The translations under genes were made by a program, and so were the position numbers. From NCBI GenBank assembly GCA_038380435.1, contig JAWZYU010000055.1, positions 3,183,680 to 3,247,679 on the forward strand: 64,000 bases of DNA, in the 5' to 3' direction. Under the pieces are notes generated by a model. That model was not told the DNA's origin. It searched no databases and was given only the letters and a program-made list of their open reading frames with translations. This document shows positions 1 through 10,319 of the stretch, piece by piece (within the stretch, counting starts at the first letter, position 1; every line of letters begins with the position of its first letter). Source of the stretch: Ryuthela nishihirai. Its lineage: Eukaryota; Arthropoda; Arachnida; Araneae; Heptathelidae.

Positions 1-1345
1 TCTGGAGATATAGCGGAACACTTGTTTTTATATTTGTGCTTTTTTGAGGAGAAAGAAAGCATGGGGATTCAATATTCTACATGTTATGTCACTCTTAGCA
101 TGAGAAGTTTGCATTTGACACATAGCTTATTTTCGTCACTCGCATTCTGGAGATATAGCGGAACACTTGTTTTTATATTTGTGCTTTTTTGAGGAGAAAG
201 AAAGCATGGGGATTCAATATTCTACATGTTATGTCACTCTTAGCATGAGAAGTTTGCATTTGACACATAGCTTATTTTCGTCACTCGCATTCTGGAGATA
301 TAGCGGAACACTTGTTTTTATATTTGTGCTTTTTTGAGGAGAAAGAAAGCATGGGGATTCAATATTCTACATGTTATGTCACTCTTAGCATGAGAAGTTT
401 GCATTTGACACATAGCTTATTTTCGTCACTCGCATTCTGGAGATATAGCGGAACACTTGTTTTTATATTTGTGCTTTTTTGAGGAGAAAGAAAGCATGGG
501 GATTCAATATTCTACATGTTATGTCACTCTTAGCATGAGAAGTTTGCATTTGACACATAGCTTATTTTCGTCACTCGCATTCTGGAGATATAGCGGAACA
601 CTTGTTTTTATATTTGTGCTTTTTTGAGGAGAAAGAAAGCATGGGGATTCAATATTCTACATGTTATGTCACTCTTAGCATGAGAAGTTTGCATTTGACA
701 CATAGCTTATTTTCGTCAGTCGCGTTCTGGAGATATAGCGGAACACTTGTTTTCATATTTGTGCTTTTTTGAGGAGAAAGAAAGCATGGGGATTCAATAT
801 TGTACATGTTATGTCACTCTTAGCATTAGAAGTTTGCATTTGACAGCTTATTTTCGTCAGTCGCGTTCTGGAGATATAGCGGAACACTTGTTTTATATTT
901 GTGCTTTTTTGAGGAGAAAGAAAGCATGGGGATTCAATATTCTACATGTTATGTCACTCTTAGCATGAGGAGTTTGCATTTGACACATAGCTTATTTTCG
1001 TCACTCGCATTCTGGAGATATAGCGGAACACTTGTTTTTATATTTGTGCTTTTTTGAGGAGAAAGAAAGCATGGGGATTCAATATTCTACATGTTATGTC
1101 ACTCTTAGCATGAGAAGTTTGCATTTGACACATAGCTTATTTTCGTCACTCGCGTTCTGGAGATATAGCGGAACAATCGTCTTCATATTTGTGCTTTTTT
1201 GAGATGGATGAAATTATGCGGTGGTCAATTTTTTATAGCCTATGACACTCTCCGCGTCACAAGCTTTCATTTGACACATAAATCATTAAGTTGTCCATCG
1301 CGTTTGAAAGATATTGTGGAACAACTGTTTTGAAAAATCCGTAAA
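1..1345. repeat. 145-bp tandem satellite (Sat145)
   Basis: A unit starting TCTGGAGATATAGCGGAACA recurs at 1, 146, 291, 436, 581, 726, 867, 1011 and 1156, so the period is 145 bp; one copy is 141 bp through a small deletion. The first five copies are almost identical. The last copy, from 1156, is clearly diverged and fades out near 1345, as expected at an array edge. The array probably continues to the left of the window. A short open frame at 747-968 simply follows the repeat and is not considered coding. Confidence 0.97.
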
Positions 1346-1536
1346 CCGACAATGACGAGCGAAAAGCATTAGGAAGATATGTAGTATAAATAAATTGTAA
1401 AATTTTGTAAAATACCTATCTTCGCATACGCACCCTAAAAAGTAGAAAATAAACCTGAAGGATATCGATGGTGCAATCAGTCAATGATTTGGTAATCACT
1501 TCAAAGGAATATAGGGCGTCAGCAATCTTGTTTAGG
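1346..1536. other. Unique AT-rich spacer
   Basis: Non-repetitive sequence between the 145-bp satellite and the first SINE. I see no coding potential, RNA gene or regulatory motif in it. Confidence 0.6.
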
Positions 1537-2319
1537 TGGGTTGGGTTGTTTTACCTCTGAGCGGAAGGGCGGGGTGGCTTAGTGGGTAGCGCGCCAGGCT
1601 AGTAATCTGTAGTTCCCAGGTTCGAGTCCCAGCTGCGTCAGCGTTGAGATTTATCTCCGCAAAATTCCCCGCCCTGCCCACGGTCAGTAGGGGACACCGA
1701 TGGGCTTGGAAAGGCCGCCGTCCGTCGGATGGGACGTTAAGCCGTGGCCTCGTGTGCGGGAGAGCCATACCCTGTGCACTTTAAAGAACACGCTGGATGG
1801 CCTTGACGGGAGGCTACCATCTGTCTCCCAACAGCTGTTCCAGTGGATCCCCTCCCCCAACCTTCTCTGAGCCTTCGGGTTCCATGAGACCTGGCCATTT
1901 AGCCCATGGTGTGCAAAAAAGTGCCGCTCAGAGGTAAAACAACCCAACCCTCTGAGCGGCACTTTTTTGCACACCATGGGCTAAATGGCCAGGTCACATG
2001 GACCCCGAAGGCTCAGAGAAGGTTGGCGGAGGGGACCCACTGAAACAGCTGTTGGGAGACAGATGGTAGCCTACCTTCAAGGCCATCCAGCGTGCTTTTT
2101 TAACGTGCACAGGGTATGGCTCTCCCGCACACGGGAGTACGGCTTGACGTCCCATTCTTCGGATGGCGGCCTTTCCAATCACATCGGGTCCCCTACGACC
2201 GTGGGCAGGGCGGGGAGTTTTGCGGAGATAAATCTTAACGGCTGACCCAGCTGGGACTGGAACCTGGAAACTGCAGATTACGAGCCTGGCGCGCTACCGA
2301 CTGAGCCATCCCCGCCCCC
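1537..2319 (-). mobile_element. SINE-A, minus strand, split by a younger SINE-A
   Basis: The 3' end of a minus-strand SINE-A lies at 1537-1564 and the rest at 1949-2319. They are separated by a plus-strand SINE-A. The interrupted sequence is duplicated on both sides (CCTCTGAGCGG at 1554-1564 and 1949-1959), which shows insertion of one element into the other. Its tRNA-like head, in reverse, reaches 2319 (GAGCCATCCCCGCCCCC). Confidence 0.9.
1565..1948 (+). mobile_element. SINE-A, full length, nested
   Basis: A complete copy of about 384 bp that shows the family layout. The head is tRNA-like, with an A-box-like GTGGGTAGCGCGCC, an anticodon-arm-like AGGCTAGTAATCTGTAG and a B box GGTTCGAGTCCC. 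The arm resembles elongator tRNA-Met (family consensus CTCGTAATCTG against CTCATAATCTG), so a tRNA-Met origin is inferred. A body follows with the motif GGATGGGACGTTAAGCC and then GTTAAAGAACAC-like sequence (here CTTTAAAGAACAC). The 3' end is AGGTAAAACAACCCAACC, a CCCAA-type tail. An 11-bp target-site duplication flanks it. Confidence 0.93.
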
Positions 2320-2357
2320 AAATGTCCAGGGTCGCATTACTAACTGTCCACGGCCGC

Positions 2358-2480
2358 GTGTTGGACACGTCTAGGCTAGACCTTCTACTATGGTCTAGAC
2401 TTTCTACTGTGGCGTATAAATGACAGGCTCCAATCAGACCTCTGTGGCAATCAACCCCTTGAAGGAATATTTATTTCTTT
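2358..2480 (+). mobile_element. SINE-B fragment
   Basis: The 3' part of SINE-B. It is recognised from CTTCTACTGTGGCGTATAAA, the CAGGCTCCAATCAGACCTCT block, TGTGGCAATCAACC and an ATTTATTT-type end. The tRNA-like head is missing and part of the body is duplicated and diverged. Confidence 0.7.
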
Positions 2481-2499
2481 TTAAACTTAATATTGAATG

Positions 2500-2823
2500 C
2501 ACACAATGGACCCCAATGGCTCAGAGAAGGTTTGGAAGAAGGGACAAACCGGACAGCTGTTGGGGGATAGTTGGAAGCATCCTGTCAAAACCATCCAGTA
2601 TCTTCATGCAGAGGGTATGGCTCTCTCTCTCGCACACGGAGCTAGGGATTAACTTCCCATCCGACGGACGGCGGCCTTTCCAAGCCCATCGGTGTCCCCT
2701 ACTGACCGTGGGCAGGGCGGGGAATTTTGCGGAGATAAATCTCAACGCTGACCCAGCTGGAACTCGAACCTGGGAACTGCAGATTACGAGCCTGGTGCAC
2801 TACCGTCTGAGTCGCTCCCACCC
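2500..2823 (-). mobile_element. SINE-A, 3'-truncated, diverged
   Basis: Reverse-strand SINE-A that retains the body (GACGGACGGCGGCCTTTCC) and the head (ACTCGAACCTGGGAACTGC). It lacks the last stretch of the element, including the AACAACCCAA tail. Substitutions are more numerous than in most copies, which suggests an older insertion. Confidence 0.85.
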
Positions 2824-2937
2824 AAATGGAATAGGGTACTGAGTTGAACGTGCAGTGGGTTCGGGCCCCGTCGCCATTGGAAGAAACGAAATTGTTGACA
2901 AAATGGCGAAGGAAGCGTTATTGCATGGGTTGGGTTG

Positions 2938-3191
2938 CTTTACCTCTGAGTGTCACTTTTTTGCACACCATGGGCTAAATGGCCAGGTCACATGGGCCCC
3001 GAAGGCCAGAGAAGGTTGGGGGAGGGCACCAACTGGAACAGCTGTTGGGAGACAGATGGTAGCCTCCCGTCAAGGTCATCCAGCGTGTTCTTTAACGTGC
3101 ACAGGGTATGGCTCTCCCACATAAGAGGCCACAGCTTAACGTCCCATCCGACGGACGACTGCCTTTCCAAGCCCATCGGTATCCCCTACTG
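2938..3191 (-). mobile_element. SINE-A, 5'-truncated, with target-site duplication
   Basis: Minus-strand SINE-A that lacks its tRNA head. It is flanked by TATTGCATG at 2929-2937 and 3192-3200. It interrupts the RNase H remnant. 5' truncation together with a direct flanking repeat indicates target-primed reverse transcription. Confidence 0.88.
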
Positions 3192-3470
3192 TATTGCATG
3201 AAGATTGCCTCAATGTTCCCATAGGTTACGTCTATTTGAAAACAAACCTACGTAAATTTTGAAAAGAAATTTTTTGCATTATTTTAAACTTCATTCTTCC
3301 TCACATCTGAATTATAGATGTTTGATTAGTCAAACCATTGACTCATTTCAAGATTTCGGACTGACTAAAAAGGACATAGTAACCATTACAAGGCTCAGAA
3401 CAGGGACCACAAGACTGAATGATCAAATGCATAAGATGAACAGAGACGAGTCATCTGCCTGTGATACTTG

Positions 3471-3845
3471 CGTTGTTGGGTTGTTTTACCTCTGAACGGC
3501 ACTTTTTGCATACCATGGGCTAAATGGCCAGGTCACATGGGCCCCGAAGGCTCAGAGAAGGTTGGGGCAGGCCACTGGAACAGCTGTTGGGAGACAGATG
3601 GTAGCATCCCGTCAAGGCCATCCAGAGTGTTCTTTAACGTGCACTGGGTATGGCTCTCCCACACACCGGGCTACGGCTTAACGTCCCATCCGACGGACGG
3701 CGGCCGTTTCAGTCCATCGGTGTCCCCTACTGACCGTGGGCAGGGCGGGGAATTTTTGCGGAGATAAATCTCAACGCTGACCCAGCTGGGACTCGAACCT
3801 GGGAACTACAGATTGATAAACTACCGACTGAGCCACCCCCGCCCC
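3471..3845 (-). mobile_element. SINE-A, full length, in LINE remnant
   Basis: Complete minus-strand SINE-A. The flanks CTGCCTGTGATACTTG (3455-3470) and CTGCCTGTGAGACATG (3846-3861) form a 16-bp target-site duplication with two mismatches. Both copies read as the Cys-rich segment of the interrupted LINE, so the insertion point within the former ORF is exact. Confidence 0.9.
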
Positions 3846-4050
3846 CTGCCTGTGAGACATGTAGAATAAAAGAAACAGTCCCTCTTATGTTACTTAACTG
3901 CAGTAAATTTGATACTCATAGAGAGAAAATACTTCACTTACTGGAAGAAATTAGAATTAAGGAATTTACAGTCAAAGATCTACTGGGACATCAGAATTTA
4001 ATAAAGAGAAAATGTACTTTTAAATTTATTTGACAGGTTTTAAAGCACAC

Positions 4051-7000
4051 AAGATTGATTGACAGATTTGATTTACTGACGAAATTGTACCGTGATGCTC
4101 TTGCATTGATTGGTAAGATTTGATTCACTGTCCAAATTGTACCGTGATGCTTTTGTGTTGATTGAGAGGATTTGATTTACTGACGAAATTGTACCGCGAT
4201 GCTTTTGCATTGATTGATAGGATTTGATTTACTGATGAAATTGTTCCTTGATGCTTTTGCGTTGATTGATCAGATTTGATTTACTGATGAAATTGTACCT
4301 TGAAGCTTTTGCATTGATTGATAGGATTTGATTTACTGACGAAGTTGTACCTTTATGCTTTTGCATTGATTGATATGATTTGTTTTACTGACGAAATTGT
4401 ACCGTGATGCTCTTGCATTGATTGATAGGATTTTATTTACTGACGAAATTGTACCTTTATGCTTTTGCATTGATTGATATGATTTGTTTTATTGACGAAA
4501 TTGTACCGTGATGCTTTTGCATGGATTGATAGGATTTGCTTTACTGACGAAATTTTACTTTGATGCTTTTGCATTGATTGATAGGATTTGATTTACTGTC
4601 CAAATTGTTATGTGATGCTTTTACATTGATTGACAGAATTCGATTTACTGTCCAAATTTTACCATGATGCTCTTGCACTGATTGTTAGGATTTGATTTAC
4701 TGTCCAAATTCTACGTGATGATTTTGCGTTGATTGACAGATTTGATTTACTGACGAAATTGTACCATGATGCTTTTAGGTTGATTGAAAGTATTTGATTT
4801 AGTGCCCAAATTGTACCGTGATGTTTTTGCATTGATTGATAGGATTTGATTTACTGTCCAAATTGTACCGTGATGCTTTTGCGTTGATTGACAGAATTTG
4901 ATTTATTGTCCAAATTGTACAGTGATGCTTTTTCGTTGATTGACAGATTCGATTTATTGACGAAATTGTACTTTGATGTTCTTGCACTGATTGATAGGAT
5001 TTGTTTTACTAACGAATTGTTCCATGATACTCTTGCATTGATTGGTAGGATTTGATTTACTGTCCAAATTGTACTGTGATGCTTGTGCATTAATTGATAG
5101 GATTTGATTTACTGTCCAAATTGTTATGTTATGCTTTTACATTGATTGACAGAATTTGATTTACTGTCCAAATTTTACCATGATGCTCTTGCATTATTGT
5201 TAGGATTTGATTTACTCTCCAAATTCTACCGTGATGATTTTGCGCTGATTGACAGATTTGATTTACCGAAGAAATTGTACCATGATGCCTTGCGTTAATT
5301 GACAGAAATTGATTTACTGTCCAAATTGTACAGTTATGCATTTTCGTTGATTGACAGATTTGATTTACTGACGAAATTGAACTATGTTGCTTTTGCATGG
5401 ATTGGTAGGATTTGATTTAGTGGCGAAATTGTACCGTTATGCTTTTGCATTGATTGATAAGATTTGTTTTACTGACGAAATTGTACCGTGATGCTTGTGC
5501 ATTGATTGACAGAATTTGATTTATTGTCCAAATTGTACCGTGATGCTTTTGCATTGATTAATAGGATTTGATTTACTGTCCAAATTGTAGCGTGATACTT
5601 TTGCGATGACTGAAAGAATTTGATTTACTGAAGAAATTGTACCGTTATGCTTTTACGTTGATTGAAAGAATTTGATATACTGTCCAAATTGTACCGTGAT
5701 GCTTTTGTGATGATTGAAAGAATTTGATTTACTGTCCAAATTTTAACGTGGTGCTTTTGCATTGATTGACAGAATTTCACTTACTGTCCAAATTGGACCG
5801 TGATGTTTTTGCACTGATTGATGGGATTTGATTTACTGACGAAATTTTACCGTGATGTTTTTGCATGGATTGATAGGATTTGTTTTACTGACGAATTGTT
5901 ACATGATGCTCTTGCATTGATTGATAGGATTTGATTTACTGCCCAAATTGTTATGTGATGCTTTTACATTGATTGACAGAATTTGATTTACTGTCCAAAT
6001 TTTACCATGATGCTCTTGCATTGATTGTTAGGATTTGATTTACTGTCCAAATTCTACGTGATGATTTTGCATTGATTGACAGATTTGATTTACTGATGAA
6101 ATTGTACCATGATGCTTTTACGTTGATTGAAAGTATTTGATTTACTGTCCAAATTGTACCGTGATGCTTTTGCGATGATTGAAAGAATTTGATTTACTGT
6201 CGAAATTTTACCGTGATGCTTTTGCGTTGATTGACAGAATTTGTTTTATTGTCCAAATTGTACAGTGATGCTTTTTCGTTGATTGACAGATTTGGTTTAC
6301 TGACGAAATTGTACCTTGATGCTCTTGCATTGATTGATAGGATTTGATTTACTGCCCAAATTGTTATGTGATGATTTTATATTGATTGACAGAATTTGAT
6401 TTACTGTCCAAATTTTACCATGATGCTCTTGCATTGATTGTTAGGATTTGATTTACTGTCCAAATTCTACGTGATGATTTTGCATTGATTGACAGATTTG
6501 ATTTACTGATGAAATTGTACCATGATGCTTTTACGTTGATTGAAAGTATTTGATTTACTGTCCAAATTGTACAGTGATGCTTTTGCGATGATTGAAAGAA
6601 TTTGATTTACTGTCGAAATTTTACCGTGATGCTTTTGCGCTGATTGACAAAATTTGTTTTATTGTCCAAATTGTACAGTGATGCTTTTTCGTTGATTGAC
6701 GGATTTGGTTTACTGACGAAATTGTACCTTGATGCTCTTGCATTGATTGATAGGATTTGATTTACTGCCCAAATTGTTATGTGATGCTTTTACATTGATT
6801 GACAGAATTTGATTTACTGTCCAAATTTTACCATGATGCTCTTGCATTGATTGTTAGGATTTCATTTACTGTCCAAATTCTACGTGATGATTTTGCATTG
6901 ATTGACAGATTTGATTTACTGATGAAATTTTACCATGATGCTTTTACGTTGATTGAAAGTATTTGATTTACTGTCCAAATTGTACCGTGATGCTTTTTTG

Positions 7001-7786
7001 ATGATTGAAAGAATTTGATTTACTGTCGAAATTTTACCGTGATGCTTTTGCGTTGATTGACAGAATTTGCTTTATTGTCCAAATTGTACAGTGATGCTTT
7101 TTCGTTGATTGACAGATTTGGTTTACTGACGAAATTGTACCTTGATGCTCTTGCATTGATTGATAGGATTTGTTTTACTAACGAATTGTTCCATGATACT
7201 CTTGCATTGATTGGTAGGATTTGATTTACTGTCCAAATTGTACTTTGATGCTTGTGCATTGATTGACAGAATTTGATTTACTGTCAAAATTGTACAGTGG
7301 TTCTTTTGCATTAATTGATAAGATTTGATTTACTGTCCAAATTGCACCGTGATGATTTTGCGTTGATTGACAGAATTTGATTTACTGTTCAAATTGTACC
7401 GTGATGATTTTGCGTTGATTGACAGAATTTGATTTACTCTTCAAATTGTACCGTGATGATTTTGCGTTGATTGACAGAATTTGATTTACTGTTCAAATTG
7501 TACCGTGATGATTTTGCGTTGATTGACAGAATTTGATATACTGTTCAAATTGTACCGTGATGATTTTGTGCTGATTGACAGAATTTGATTTACTGTCCAA
7601 ATTGTACAGTGATGCTTTTGCGTTGATCGACAGATTTGATTTACTGACGAAATTGTACCATGAGGCTTTTGCATTGATTGACAGAATTTGATTTGCTGTC
7701 CAAATTTTAACGTGATGCTTTTGCGTTGATTGAGAGAATTTGATTTTCTGTCCAAATTGTACAGTTATGCTTTTTTGTTGATTGAT
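4051..7786. repeat. 52-bp tandem satellite (Sat52)
   Basis: About 70 copies of a 52-bp unit containing GATTTGATTTACTG, AAATTGTACCGTGATGC and GCATTGATTGATAGG. Common variants are ACTGACGAAA versus ACTGTCCAAA, and TTTTGCG versus TTTTGCA. Because 52 is not a multiple of three, any reading frame cycles through all phases; the minus-strand open frames of up to 89 codons come from this and are not genes. Five almost identical copies at about 7380-7600 suggest a recent local expansion. The array abuts the decayed LINE on the left and ends in an ATT-rich tract. Confidence 0.97.
5941..7179. repeat. 413-bp higher-order repeat inside Sat52
   Basis: The variant unit GCCCAAATTGTTATGTGATG recurs at 5941, 6354 and 6767, exactly 413 bp apart. 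The eight diverged 52-bp units between these points come in the same order each time, including the short variant AAATTCTACGTGATG. The third copy decays near 7179. Earlier stretches from 4598 and 5114 carry part of the same ordered set. Confidence 0.88.
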
Positions 7787-8030
7787 TATTATTATTAAGT
7801 ATAAATTTTAAAATTCTAAAACTAGCTATTCGTTTTTAAAATGCGGGAAATTAATTTTAAATTAAAACAAATTTATTTATTTATAATATATAGATTCTTT
7901 TATTTCATATTATTTTTAAATATTATGGATTATAGAAATTTGTCCCCGTGGATAGGTTGAAGATATGAAATTAGTTTCATATCCTTAAGTTCGTGTGGCA
8001 CCAAAATGTGGAAAATTATCCTCTATTACT
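7787..8030. other. AT-rich unique spacer
   Basis: Low-complexity AT-rich DNA that starts with an ATT run. No gene or repeat family is recognised apart from the start of a SINE target-site duplication at its right edge. Confidence 0.6.
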
Positions 8031-8043
8031 CTGTGCTTCCTTC

Positions 8044-8773
8044 GGGGCGGGGGTGGCTCAGTCGGTAGCGCGCCAGGCTCGTAATCTGTAGTTCCCAGGT
8101 TCGAGTCCCAGCTGGGTCAGCGTTGAGATTTATCTCCGCAAAATTCCTCGCCCTGCCTACGGTCAGTAGGGGACACCGATGGGCTTGAAAAATCCACCGT
8201 CCGTCGGATGGGACGTTAAGCCGTGGCCCCGTGTCCGGGAGAGCCATACCCTGTGCACGTTAAAGAACACGCTGGATGGCTTTGACGGGAGGCTACCATC
8301 TGTCTCCCAACAGCTGTTCCAGTGGTCCCCTCCCCCAACCTTCTCTGAGCCTTCGGGGTCCATGTGACCTGGCCATTTAGCCCATAGTGTGCAAAAAAGT
8401 GCCACTTAGAGGTAAAACAACCCAATGTTAAAGAACACGTTGGATGGCCTTGAAGGGAGGCTACCATCTGTCTCCCAACAGCTGTTCCAGTGGGTCCCCT
8501 CCCCCAACCTTCTCTGAGCCTTCGGGGTCCATGTGACCTGGCCATTTAGCCCATGGTGTGCAAAAAAGTGCCACTCAGAGATAAAACAACCCAATGTTAA
8601 AGAACACGCTGGATGGCCTTGACGGGAGGCTACCATCTGTCTCCCAACAGCTGTTCCAGTGGGTCCCCTCCCCCAACCTTCTCTGAGCCTTCGGGGTCCA
8701 TGTGACCTGGCCATTTAGCCCATGGTGTGCAAAAAAGTGCCGCTCAGAGGTAAAACAACCCAAAACAACCCAA
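8044..8773 (+). mobile_element. SINE-A with three tandem 3' modules
   Basis: One tRNA-like head (from 8044) is followed by the normal body to 8423. Two further copies of the last ~170-175 bp follow, each starting TGTTAAAGAACAC (8424 and about 8594) and ending in AAACAACCCAA. The whole 730-bp structure lies between perfect 13-bp direct repeats CTGTGCTTCCTTC (8031-8043 and 8774-8786). It therefore either inserted as one unit or expanded in place without disturbing its flanks. Confidence 0.92.
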
Positions 8774-8862
8774 CTGTGCTTCCTTCCTTAAATTTCTGGG
8801 TTAGGACTGTGTGGTTAGGACTGTGTGTTAGAAATTTGTGGTTTAGACTACGACTGACCCTA

Positions 8863-9385
8863 CGTCAGTCGTAGCGCGCCAGGCTCGTAATCTTCAGTTC
8901 CCAGGTTCGAGTCCCAGCTGTGTCAGCTTTGAGATTTATCTTCACAAAATTCCCCGCCCTGCCCACGGTCAGTAGGGGACACCGATGGGCTTGGAAAGGC
9001 CGCCGTCCGTCGGATGGGACGTTAAGCCGTGGTCCCGTGTGCGGAAGAGGCATACCCTGTGCACGTTAAAGAACACGCTGGATGGCCTTGACGGGGGGCT
9101 ACCATATGTCTCCCAACTGTTCCAGTGGGTCCCGTCCCCCAACCTTCTCTGAGCCTTCGTGGTCCTTGTGACCTGGCCATTTAGCCCATTGTGTGCAAAA
9201 AAGTGTCGTTCAGAGGTAAAATAATCCAGTGGTAAAGAACACGCTGGATGGCCTTGACGGGAGGCTTCCATCTGCCTCCCAACAGCTGTTCCAGTGGGTC
9301 CTCTCCCGCAACTTTCTCGGGGTCATTGTGACATGGCCATTTAGCCCATGGCGTGCAAAAGAAATGCTTCTCAGAGGTAAAACAA
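8863..9385 (+). mobile_element. SINE-A with two 3' modules, partial head
   Basis: The head is truncated within the A-box region (starting near CAGTCGTAGCGCGCCAGG). A complete body ends near 9228. A second 3' module begins TGGTAAAGAACACGCTGG and ends AGGTAAAACAATTTAA near 9385. The junction point matches that of the three-module element at 8044. Confidence 0.85.
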
Positions 9386-9392
9386 TTTAAAC

Positions 9393-9727
9393 GAACTCTC
9401 GTAATCTGCAGTTCCCAGGTTCGAGTTCCAGCTGCGCCAGCTTTGAGACTTTTCTCCGCAAAACTTCCCGCCATGCCCTCGGTCAGTAGGGAACACCGAT
9501 GGTTTAGAAAGAACGCCGTCCGTTGGATGAGACGTTAAGCCGTGGAACGTGTACATCCGCTGTGCACCTTAAAGAACACGCTGGATTATCCTTGAAGGGA
9601 GGCTACTTTGTGTCTCCTAACAACTGTACAGTTTCTCCTCCTTCTCTGAGCTCTCGGGGTCCTTGTGACCTGGCCATTTAGACCATTGTGTGCAAAAAAG
9701 TGACGTTCAGGGGTAAAACGACACAAT
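9393..9727 (+). mobile_element. SINE-A, diverged, 5'-truncated
   Basis: Starts inside the tRNA-like anticodon arm (CTCGTAATCTGCAGTTCC) and runs through a body with many substitutions to AGGGGTAAAACGACACAA. Probably an older copy. Confidence 0.8.
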
Positions 9728-9741
9728 CCTTAAATTTCTTA

Positions 9742-10116
9742 CTCAGTCGATAGCACGCCAGGCTCGTAATCTGTAGATCCCAGGATCGAGTCCCACCTGG
9801 GTCAGCGTTGAGATTTATCTCCGCAAAATTTCCCGCCCTGCCCACGGTCAGTAGGGGACACCGATTGGCTTGGAAAGGCCGCCGTCCGTCGGATGGGACG
9901 TTAAGCCGTGTCCTCGTGTGCGGGAGAGCCATACCCTGTGCACGTTAAAGAACACGCTGGATGGCCTTGACGGGAGGCTACCATCTGTCTCCCAACAGCT
10001 GTTCCAGTGGGTCCCCTCCCCTAACCTTCTCTGAGCCTTTGGGGTCCTTCTGACCTGGCCATTTAGCCCATGGTGTGCAAAAAAGTGCCGCTCAGAGGTA
10101 AAACAACCCAACCCAA
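9742..10116 (+). mobile_element. SINE-A with perfect target-site duplication
   Basis: Nearly full-length copy starting at CTCAGTCGATAGC. It is flanked by CTTAAATTTCTTA at 9729-9741 and 10117-10129 (13 bp, perfect). The tail is AACAACCCAACCCAA. The antisense strand keeps the family's 87-codon open frame intact (9848-10111). Confidence 0.93.
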
Positions 10117-10129
10117 CTTAAATTTCTTA

Positions 10130-10319
10130 ACCTGTTTGTTAGTTAATTTTTTTCAATACACCGTCAAACGATTACGATTAATCGAGTTTCAACTCTAATA
10201 TCAAATATCGCACAATTAATAAAGGCAAACACATTATCTACTTTCCCATAACATGGCCCAAAACTTATTTCATTCTAACGTTTAAAAAGAACGAAAATGT
10301 CCAGCGCATCATCCTAGCT
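10130..10319. other. AT-rich spacer
   Basis: No repeat, coding or RNA signal is recognised between the SINE and the CpG-rich island. Confidence 0.5.

Larger units (their letters stand above)
2826..4050 (+). pseudogene. Decayed non-LTR retrotransposon 3' end with RNase H
   Basis: Split coding remains of the C-terminal part of a LINE ORF2. At 2835-2935 two overlapping frames give NVQWVRAP and then GRNEIVDKMAKEALL, which match the end of LINE RNase H domains (pattern QW-PSH-G-GNE-AD-LAKEA). A frameshift separates them. At 3376-3470 the frame gives RLRTGTTRLND followed by CDTC, the cysteine-bearing segment that follows RNase H in I/R1/Jockey-type elements. After a SINE, 3846-4034 continues with KETVPLMLLNCSKFDTHREK and reaches a stop. 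Two SINE-A copies (2938-3191 and 3471-3845) interrupt it. No reverse transcriptase is left. The clade assignment is inferred from motif layout only. Confidence 0.75.

Noticed and set aside
1610..1650. tRNA genes suggested by A/B-box motifs in the SINE heads
   Set aside because: Every copy continues into SINE body; anticodon arms are altered, acceptor stems do not pair and copies carry target-site duplications. They are SINE heads, not tRNA genes.
3259..3495. 78-codon open frame as a host gene
   Set aside because: It is the Cys-segment remnant of a LINE ORF2 running into a SINE.
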